In this document: positions 58,000-64,000 of the stretch, piece by piece | How the letters are laid out: every line of letters begins with the position of its first letter | Numbering within the stretch: the first letter of the stretch is position 1 | Origin: Sabulicella rubraurantiaca | Lineage (GTDB): Bacteria; Pseudomonadota; Alphaproteobacteria; Acetobacterales; Acetobacteraceae | Direction: 5' to 3' | Length of the DNA stretch: 64,000 nucleotides | Assembly: GCF_017355885.1 (NCBI RefSeq) | Contig: NZ_JAFEUU010000001.1 | Location: 186,001-250,000, forward strand | The notes under the pieces: model-generated | What the model was told of the DNA's origin: nothing | The model's database searches: none | What the model saw: only the letters and a program-made list of their open reading frames with translations | Translations under genes and position numbers: made by a program

Positions 58000-58785
58000 T
58001 CAGACCACGGGGCTTCGCCCGCCATCCACGTTGATGGCCGTCCCGGTGACGTAGCCGCCCGCGTCGCTCGCCAGCAGCAGTGCCATGGAAGCGAACTCCT
58101 CGGCCTTGCCGATGCGGCCGAGCGGGACGGAGCGGCCCTGTTCCGCCTTCCAATCCTCCCAGGACAGGTTCCGCTTGTCGGCTGCGTGGCGGCGTACCCA
58201 CTGGTCGCTCTCGATGATGCCGACGAGGAGCGCGTTCACCAGCACGTTGTCTGGTGCGAATTCGTTGGCCAGCGCCTTGGTCAGCGCCATGCCGGCGGCG
58301 CGGGACACGCTGGTGGGAGTCGAGGTGGCGAGGGGCGCCTTGGCGCCGATGTTCAGCACGTTGATGATGCGACCCCAGCGCTGCTCCCGCATTCCCGGAA
58401 GCGCGAGGCGGCACAGGCGGATCGCCGCCATGAGCTTGAGATCCAGGTCGTCCTGCCAAAGCTCGTCCCCCACGTCGAGGAACGGGCCGCGCTGCGAGGT
58501 GCCGGCATTATTGACCAGGATGTCCACCCGGCCCAGCGCGGCCTCCGCCTTGCCGTGGGCGTCGCGGCAGCCCTGCGGCGTGCGGATGTCGGCGGCGATG
58601 GCGGCGACCCTGGCGGATGGCACGGCGGCCTCGATCTCCGCCTTCGCCTTGTCGAGACCGCCTTGGTCCCGCGCTACGAGCGCGACATGTCCTCCTGCTC
58701 GCGCGAAGGCCAGCGCCATGGCGAGGCCGAGCCCCTTGGAGCCCCCGGTGATGAGCGCCGAGCGCCCTTTCAGCGTGATGTTCAT
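58000..58785 (-). CDS. SDR family protein with substituted catalytic residues
   Basis: 261 residues. Cofactor motif ALITGGSKGLGLAMALAFA and DILVNNAGTSQRG are intact. The catalytic tetrad is not: where SDRs have Asn, Ser, Tyr and Lys, this protein has D115 (DLDLK), N145 (INVLNIG), T158 and R162 (TSVSRAA). It may bind NAD(P) without classical catalysis or use other residues. C terminus (GYVTGTAINVDGG) is normal. Coupled to the gene upstream by a four-base overlap. Confidence 0.82.
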   Translation of the reverse strand: MNITLKGRSALITGGSKGLGLAMALAFARAGGHVALVARDQGGLDKAKAEIEAAVPSARVAAIAADIRTPQGCRDAHGKAEAALGRVDILVNNAGTSQRGPFLDVGDELWQDDLDLKLMAAIRLCRLALPGMREQRWGRIINVLNIGAKAPLATSTPTSVSRAAGMALTKALANEFAPDNVLVNALLVGIIESDQWVRRHAADKRNLSWEDWKAEQGRSVPLGRIGKAEEFASMALLLASDAGGYVTGTAINVDGGRSPVV

Positions 58786-59732
58786 GCGGCCTCCGTCAGC
58801 GTAGATGGGTGGAAGAGTTCCTCGGGCGAAACTTCGCGCGAAGCGAGGCCATCCGCCAAGGCATAGCGCGTCATCGCCGCGATCTCGTCGCGGTTGCGGC
58901 CGAAGCCATAGGGCCAGGGGTCGCCGCCCATGGCCTTCTCCTGCTCCTCGAAGGCGGCGGCGACCCAGGGCATGGAGACGCGCAGCACGTTGGTCAGGCG
59001 CAGCTCCGCCACGGACAGGCGTCGCGCCTCAGCGAAGGCACGGAACAGGGTGACGGGCAGCCAAGGATGCGCCTCCGCCACGTCCTTTCGCACGGCGAGG
59101 CAGTGCATGATCGGGAAGAAGCGCGTCGCGGCGAAATAGGCCTTCTCGGCAGAAGCGTAGTCGGGGAAGAGGCGCGCGATCTGCGGGTGCGGCGCGGGTG
59201 GGCGTGGGGTGATCAGCGCATCCACCTTCCCCTCGCGCAGCGCCGTCTCGGGCTCCATGCCCAGCGGCGCGACGTCGTGGCCCGGCGGAAGCTGGACGGC
59301 GATGCGCTCCGCCCCGATGCGCCACTTGATGCCGCGCGTATCAACCCCGTGCTGCTCGCGCAGGATGCCGCGCACCCAGAGCGCTGCGGTCTGCTGGTAT
59401 TCCGGCAAAGCGATGGTCTTGCCGGCCAAGTCCTCCGGCCGCGCGATGCCCCTGTCGGTGCGGATGTGGATGGCGGAATGGCGGAAGGCGCGCGACAGGA
59501 AGACCGGCACGCCGATATAGGGCGCGTCGCCGCGGGCCGTGGTGGTGATGTGGCTGCCCATGGACAACTCGCTCACCTCAAAGGCGCGGTCGCGCAGGGC
59601 ACGACGAAAGATGTCCTCGGGCTCACCGGGTTGGGCGATGAACTCAACGCCCGGCACGGCAACACGCCCGTCCAGGATGGGCCGCGTACGGTCGGACAGG
59701 GTGCAGGCCAGGGAAAGGCGCAGCTTCGCCAT
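58782..59732 (-). CDS. 4,5-dihydroxyphthalate decarboxylase-like / periplasmic-binding-fold protein
   Basis: 316 residues, no signal peptide. KLRLSLACTLSDRTRPILDG, FEVSELSMGSHITTTARG and YIGVPVFLSRAFRHSAIHIR match the phthalate-pathway decarboxylase (Pht5-like) family, which uses a binding-protein fold. EDLAGKTIALPEYQQTAALW is the hinge. The position directly after a molybdenum hydroxylase suggests it acts on a hydroxylated aromatic acid. A cytoplasmic binding protein is the alternative. Confidence 0.72.
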   Translation of the reverse strand: MAKLRLSLACTLSDRTRPILDGRVAVPGVEFIAQPGEPEDIFRRALRDRAFEVSELSMGSHITTTARGDAPYIGVPVFLSRAFRHSAIHIRTDRGIARPEDLAGKTIALPEYQQTAALWVRGILREQHGVDTRGIKWRIGAERIAVQLPPGHDVAPLGMEPETALREGKVDALITPRPPAPHPQIARLFPDYASAEKAYFAATRFFPIMHCLAVRKDVAEAHPWLPVTLFRAFAEARRLSVAELRLTNVLRVSMPWVAAAFEEQEKAMGGDPWPYGFGRNRDEIAAMTRYALADGLASREVSPEELFHPSTLTEAA

Positions 59733-61832
59733 TCAGTCGCTCTCTTTCGCGAGGTTCTCAGGGGTAAAGGGCATGCGGGTCGGGCGGATTCCCAGCGCCT
59801 GGTGAACCGCGTTGGCGATGGCAGCGATGGTGGGCGCGACGCTCGGTTCCCCGGCGCCCAAAGGTGGCTCCTCGGGGCGCGTGATCAGCTTCACCATGAC
59901 GCGCGGTACTTCGGAGAAGCGCAGCACTGGATAGGCGTCCCAGGAAGTGCTCAGGATGCGCTCCTCGTCGAATCGCGCCTCCTCCTTCAAGGCGATTGAG
60001 GTGCCGTGAATGGCTCCGCCCTCAAGCTGGTTCAGCGCGCCATCGGGGTTGATCACTTCACCCATGTCGCAGGCGAGGTGCAGGGAGAGGCAGCGCAGCG
60101 TCTCTTCGGCACGGATATGCGCGACGGCGGCGCACCAGGCGCCGGTGTTCTTGTAGCGGGCGAGGGCGATGCCCATGCCGTCGCCCTCGGGAAGCTTGTG
60201 GCGCTCCTCGAAGCCGGACATGTCGACGGCTTCGAGGAGCACGGTGGCGGCGCGCGGGTCGTCCAGGTGGCGCAGCCGAAAGCCGACCGGATCGCCTTCC
60301 GACAGCTCGTCCATCACGCTCTCGATCGCCCAGACATTCGCGAGCGCGCCCAGGCCGCGCAGCGCGGAGGAGCGGATCGGCATCTCCGTTAGCCGCACCA
60401 TCTCGGCCTTCATGTGCGGCACGCGGTAGATGGGCACGAGGTTGCGCTGCACGCCGCCACCCCCGGCGAGGGGTGGGTTGATGGAAACCGGCATGGGCGC
60501 GGCCCTGGGCAGGAGTGGCGCACTCAGCAGGGCCGGATCCTTCGCGCGGCCCGGACGGCCGGAATGCCCGTTGCCCCGTGCCTCGGATCGCCAGGAGGTG
60601 ATCCGGCCCCCGTCATCCCGATGCACCTCGACCGCTACGCGCATGGCAGGCGAAAGCGGCGCAGAGGCGAGTTCCTCCGCACGGGTCCACAGCGCGCGGA
60701 CGGGGCGCCCGGGATGGGCGCGGGCGCAGAGCGCGGCGTCTAGCGCCACGTCGTCGGCGCCGTTGTGGCCGTAGCACCCGGCGCCTTCGCGGTGCTCCAC
60801 CACCACCGCCTCCGGCGGCAGGTGGAGCGCCTTCGCCAAGTCAGTGCGCAAATTGTAGGGGCCCTGGCTGTGGCTCCAGACACGCAGCGCGCCTGCCTCC
60901 CAAAGCGCGACGGCGCAGCACGTGCCAACCGAGCCATGCGCTAGGAAGGGGCGCCAGAAGACGCGGCGCAGCACGCTGGTACCGTCCTTCGCCTCGCCAT
61001 GTTCGGCCACGGTGCTTCGCTCGCCTGGCGTTTCCTCCAGCCAGCGCGTCCAGTCGGCGGGAAGGGGAGTGCCGCCCTCCCAGCGGGCGAGGCGCGTGGC
61101 GCGCTCGGCCGCGCGGGCCGCCTCGGCCTCGGTCGCCGCGACCACTGCCAGGAAATCGCCTTCGCGCAGAGCGAAGTCAGGCGCCGTGACGAGACGGGCG
61201 TCAGGGCGCGGCGGGCGGATCATTCGGGCATGGAGCATCCCGGGCAGGCGCATGTCGTGGATAAAGCGAGGCTCCCCGCGCAGCTTGGGCGGCAGGTCGA
61301 GGCGCGGCGCACTGGTTCCGGCGACGCGCCGCGCGCTGGCGGGGATGGGCGACGCGTCGGGACTCGCCTCCGCATCCAGCAGGTCACGGTCAGACAGGGC
61401 CGCATAGGAGGAAATTTCGGCGCCATCGGGGGCGAGGAAGCGGCCCCCTTCTACCCGCAGCGCCTCGTGCGGCACGCCGCTCGACTGCGCGGCGACGGAC
61501 ATGAACAGGGCGCGCGCATCGGCGCAGGCGTGGCGCAGCGCCATCCCGCACTCCTGCACGGAGAGAGAGCCGGAGGTCACCGCCTCGTCGGGGCTTTCGC
61601 CGGTGACGGTGGGGGCGATGCGGATAGCCGGGAGAGGCAGCCCAAGCTCCTCCGCCGCGATCTGCGCGAGCGTCGTGAGGATACCCTGGCCAAGCTCCAC
61701 CTTGCCGGGTCGGATCGTCGCCGTGCCATCCGGATGGAAGGCGAGCCAGCGCGACAGGCGCCGGTTGACGTGCAGCGACCCCGGCAGGCGCGCCTTGCCG
61801 TCATCGGCGAAGCCATGGAAGGCGAGGTTCAT
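59733..61832 (-). CDS. Xanthine dehydrogenase family molybdopterin-binding subunit
   Basis: 699 residues, of the isoquinoline 1-oxidoreductase/nicotinate dehydrogenase B type. GKVELGQGILTTLAQIAAEE near residue 45 is the Mo-cofactor motif; MPIRSSALRGLGALANVWAI is the substrate-binding stretch; GAGEPSVAPTIAAIANAV carries the catalytic Glu. Partner is the separate 2Fe-2S protein at 61829, and there is no FAD subunit, so electrons may go to a cytochrome. Hydroxylates a ring carbon; substrate unknown. Confidence 0.87.
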   Translation of the reverse strand: MNLAFHGFADDGKARLPGSLHVNRRLSRWLAFHPDGTATIRPGKVELGQGILTTLAQIAAEELGLPLPAIRIAPTVTGESPDEAVTSGSLSVQECGMALRHACADARALFMSVAAQSSGVPHEALRVEGGRFLAPDGAEISSYAALSDRDLLDAEASPDASPIPASARRVAGTSAPRLDLPPKLRGEPRFIHDMRLPGMLHARMIRPPRPDARLVTAPDFALREGDFLAVVAATEAEAARAAERATRLARWEGGTPLPADWTRWLEETPGERSTVAEHGEAKDGTSVLRRVFWRPFLAHGSVGTCCAVALWEAGALRVWSHSQGPYNLRTDLAKALHLPPEAVVVEHREGAGCYGHNGADDVALDAALCARAHPGRPVRALWTRAEELASAPLSPAMRVAVEVHRDDGGRITSWRSEARGNGHSGRPGRAKDPALLSAPLLPRAAPMPVSINPPLAGGGGVQRNLVPIYRVPHMKAEMVRLTEMPIRSSALRGLGALANVWAIESVMDELSEGDPVGFRLRHLDDPRAATVLLEAVDMSGFEERHKLPEGDGMGIALARYKNTGAWCAAVAHIRAEETLRCLSLHLACDMGEVINPDGALNQLEGGAIHGTSIALKEEARFDEERILSTSWDAYPVLRFSEVPRVMVKLITRPEEPPLGAGEPSVAPTIAAIANAVHQALGIRPTRMPFTPENLAKESD

Positions 61833-62257
61833 GCCGCGGCCCGCCGCACCGCGCGCAGGATGCGGTTATGCGCGCCGCATCGGCAGAGATGCGGCTCCAG
61901 CGCTGCACGGATCGCCGCCTCGTCCGGATCGGGGTTTCGCCGCAGCAGCGCCGCCGCGCTGACCAGGATGCCGGAAAGGCAGAAACCGCATTGTCCCGCC
62001 TGCTCCGCCTCGAAGGCTTCCTGCAGCCTTTGCGGCGTCAGCCCTTCGATCGTCACGACCTCGCGGCCCTCGGCCGCTTCCACCGGCAGGGCACAGGAGG
62101 GGACGGACTCGCCATCCAGCAGAACGTGGCAGGCGCCGCACCGCTCCTCGCCGCAGCCGAAGCGCGGGCCGGACAGCGCGAAGTCGCCGCGCAGCGCTTC
62201 GAGGAGGGTGACGCCGCCTTGATGCTCCACCGGGCGGCCGTTCAGCGTGAACCCCAT
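61829..62257 (-). CDS. 2Fe-2S subunit of the molybdenum hydroxylase
   Basis: 142 residues. First cluster C35, C40, C43, C55 (FGCGEERCGACHVLL); second cluster C90, C93, C125, C127 (QCGFCLSGI, LCRCGAHN). Two-subunit layout with the molybdenum protein, whose start overlaps the stop by four bases. The start may be ATG at 62257 (used) or GTG at 62263, which overlaps the TctC stop. Confidence 0.9.
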   Translation of the reverse strand: MGFTLNGRPVEHQGGVTLLEALRGDFALSGPRFGCGEERCGACHVLLDGESVPSCALPVEAAEGREVVTIEGLTPQRLQEAFEAEQAGQCGFCLSGILVSAAALLRRNPDPDEAAIRAALEPHLCRCGAHNRILRAVRRAAA

Positions 62258-62259
62258 CC

Positions 62260-63231
62260 TCACCCCGCCGTGATGCGTGCCGTGGTGATCCATTCGCGCT
62301 GCCTCGCCACGTCACGCTGGAGGAAGGCGGCGAATTCCTCGACGCTCATCGGCAAGGGCTGGGCGCCCGCCGCCGCCTGGCGCTGCGCCGTCTCGGGCAG
62401 GCGAAGGACGCGGTTCACCTCGGCATTCAGCCGCTCGACGATCGGGCGCGGTGTGCCGGCAGGGGCCATGAGGCCCAGCCAGATGCTGGCCTCATAACCC
62501 GGCAGCGTCTCGGCCACCGCGGGAAGTTCCGGCAGTAGCGGCGAGCGCTGCGGGCCGGTGGTGGCGAGGCCGCGCACCCGCCCGGCCGTGATCTGCTCGC
62601 GCATGGTCGGGATGGCGTCGATCATGATCGGCACCTGGCCGGCGATGACGGCCGTGCGCGCCTCGTTGGAGCCGCGGAAGGGCACGTGCGTGACCTCGAC
62701 CCCCGCCATGGATCGGAACACCTCTCCCGCGATGTGGTAGGGCGTGCCGGGTCCGGAGGAGGCATAGTCGTAACGACCCGGATTCGCCTTCAGCAGGGCG
62801 ATGAGTTCCGGCACCGTCGTGGCCTGGATGGACGGATGCACGACCAGCGCGTGGTAAGCGATGTTGATCGCAGCGACGGGCGCGAGGTCGCGCAGCAGCA
62901 CATAGGGACGGTTCGGCAGCAGCGTCTCGTTCGCCGTGTGCGTGTTGCTCATGAGCAGGAGCGTCTGGCCGTCGGGTGCCGCCTTCGCCACGGCATCCGT
63001 GCCGATGGTGGCGCCGGCGCCGGGCCGGTTCTCCACGATGAAGGGCTGGCCAAACGCCGCCGACAAGGGTTCGGCCAGGAAGCGCGCCGCCACGTCGGCG
63101 CTGCCGCCCAGCCCGAAGGGCACCACGATGCGGACCGGTCGCTGTGGCCAGCTGGGCTGAGCGCGGGCCAGGGACGGCGCGGCCAGGGCAGCCCCAATGC
63201 CGGCCAGAAGAAGCGGGCGACGCTGCGTCAT
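62260..63231 (-). CDS. Bug/TctC family binding protein
   Basis: 323 residues. Export signal MTQRRPLLLAGIGAALAAPS; mature part opens PSWPQRPVRIVVPFGLGGSA and VENRPGAGATIGTDAV. Precedes the molybdenum hydroxylase genes and probably captures the compound the cluster degrades. The hydroxylase start overlaps the stop. Confidence 0.92.
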   Translation of the reverse strand: MTQRRPLLLAGIGAALAAPSLARAQPSWPQRPVRIVVPFGLGGSADVAARFLAEPLSAAFGQPFIVENRPGAGATIGTDAVAKAAPDGQTLLLMSNTHTANETLLPNRPYVLLRDLAPVAAINIAYHALVVHPSIQATTVPELIALLKANPGRYDYASSGPGTPYHIAGEVFRSMAGVEVTHVPFRGSNEARTAVIAGQVPIMIDAIPTMREQITAGRVRGLATTGPQRSPLLPELPAVAETLPGYEASIWLGLMAPAGTPRPIVERLNAEVNRVLRLPETAQRQAAAGAQPLPMSVEEFAAFLQRDVARQREWITTARITAG

Positions 63232-63295
63232 GGGTTTCCTCCGTTGTGTTGCGTCCTTCTTCCGCCGGGACGGGGCGCGCCGCAAGTGCGTTCCG

Positions 63296-63820
63296 CTAGA
63301 GCAGCAGCGCCCCATAGAACGCCCCGGCCACCAGCACCCAGAGCGGCGAGCGCGAGGAGAGGGTGACGAACACGGTGCAGACGGCAGCCAGCGGCAGGGC
63401 CAGCACCGCCTCATCCACCGTGCCTTTCGCGAGGAGCAGGCCCGAGGCAGCGATCAGACCCACGGCGATGGGGACCAGCCCACGCTCCACCACCCGCAGC
63501 CATGGCAGGTCCCGCTGCCGCAACCGCGCCACAGCATAGGCGAGGAGCGAGGTCGGCCCGCACATGGCCAGCATGGCGGCGAACATCCCTGCTGCGCCGG
63601 CGACATGCCAGCCGATCAGCCCCACCACCATGATGTTTGGCCCAGGCGCAGCCTGGGCCAACGCGAACCGCTTGGCGAAGGCCAGGCTGTCCATCCAGCC
63701 ATGCTCCTCCACCACCACGCGGTGCATCTCGGGCAGCACGGCGATGCCGCCGCCGATGCTCACGAGGGAGAGCGCGAGGAAGGCCAGCACCAAAGGGCCG
63801 ATCTCGTCATCCTCGCTCAT
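63296..63820 (-). CDS. Chromate transporter, half-size subunit
   Basis: 174 residues, about six membrane segments. VSIGGGIAVLPEMHRVVVEE and FALAQAAPGPNIMVVGLIG are ChrA signatures. The full-length ChrA is here split in two genes: the other half is upstream on the same strand and its stop overlaps this ATG by four bases. Short-chain pairs export chromate; whether it does so here is untested. Confidence 0.88.
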   Translation of the reverse strand: MSEDDEIGPLVLAFLALSLVSIGGGIAVLPEMHRVVVEEHGWMDSLAFAKRFALAQAAPGPNIMVVGLIGWHVAGAAGMFAAMLAMCGPTSLLAYAVARLRQRDLPWLRVVERGLVPIAVGLIAASGLLLAKGTVDEAVLALPLAAVCTVFVTLSSRSPLWVLVAGAFYGALLL

Positions 63821-64000
63821 CGCGCAGTCCTGTGCGCCGCCCAGATGCCGAGCGGCGCGAGGCCGAGCAGCACGAGGGGGAGGGGAACCCGCAGCAGCGC
63901 CAGGAGGAGGGCCAGCAGCCCGGTCGCGAGCAGCATCGCCGTCGGGCGAAGCTTGATCGCCATCTTGATCGCCGTGCCCAGCACCATCCCGGCAGCAGCG
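63817..64000 (-). CDS. Chromate transporter half-size subunit, 5' end outside window
   Basis: The last 60 residues of a hydrophobic protein, open to the right edge. It ends LVLLGLAPLGIWAAHRTAR after GMVLGTAIKMAIKLRPTAML and a membrane segment. The stop overlaps the start of the second ChrA half, which makes this the first half of the pair. Its N terminus is beyond the window. Confidence 0.7.
   Translation of the reverse strand, partial: AAAGMVLGTAIKMAIKLRPTAMLLATGLLALLLALLRVPLPLVLLGLAPLGIWAAHRTAR

Overview
The window is a GC-rich chromosomal segment from an alphaproteobacterium, most likely an Acetobacteraceae member of the Roseomonas type (inference). Four things point there: a circularly permuted tmRNA gene, an alphaproteobacterial SspB ending in the [12 protein letters not shown] tail, mitochondrial-type complex I accessory proteins (NDUFA9- and NDUFS4-like), and a high density of Bug/TctC periplasmic binding proteins. 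No insertion sequence, phage gene, rRNA or CRISPR array was seen.

Layout. 1-4060 holds a catabolic set: a molybdenum-hydroxylase small subunit (cut by the left edge), a PF06684 protein and an enamidase-like amidohydrolase on the minus strand, and divergently a small unknown protein and a UPF0280 protein. It resembles loci for breaking down nicotinate-like N-heterocycles. 4078-9482 carries a secreted repeat protein, a ribbon-helix-helix protein, class II and class I fumarases, a VOC protein, a Rid-family protein, a small membrane protein and SspB. The permuted ssrA gene lies directly upstream of sspB, so the degradation tag and its ClpXP adaptor are neighbours. 9954-12486 is a dehydrogenase / TctC / SDR operon. 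12480-14072 has a lytic transglycosylase, a candidate small RNA (13298-13414) and a GST.

14153-28528 is mostly housekeeping: dsbB-coq7, lptC-lptA-lptB-rpoN-hpf (LPS export with sigma-54 and ribosome hibernation), nrnC, tRNA-Leu(CAG), an NDUFA9-like protein, gltD-gltB and a GST. 28533-34030 has a TPR protein, an SDR, a hydrolase, an Fe(II)/2-oxoglutarate oxygenase and two glycosyltransferases. 34086-43347 is a long translation and biosynthesis stretch: thrS, infC (apparently with an AUA start), ffh, rpsP-rimM-trmD-rplS, leuC-leuD-leuB, then tRNA-Arg(ACG).

43588-56033 is mixed accessory content: a PEP-mutase-family protein, an Mpo1-like protein, a TctC, a second IPMDH-like dehydrogenase, an SGNH / OpgC / SGNH trio, an NDUFS4-like protein, tRNA-Arg(UCU) with a decayed 3' copy about 770 bp further on, a lipoprotein, a ThDP enzyme, and the ATP-grasp / alpha-E / Anbu proteasome-like operon. 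56034-64000 is one long minus-strand run: part of a split chromate transporter, TctC, a two-subunit molybdenum hydroxylase, a 4,5-dihydroxyphthalate-decarboxylase-like protein, an SDR with a degenerate active site, an aspartate-dehydrogenase-like protein and another TctC. It looks like an uncharacterised uptake and degradation pathway.
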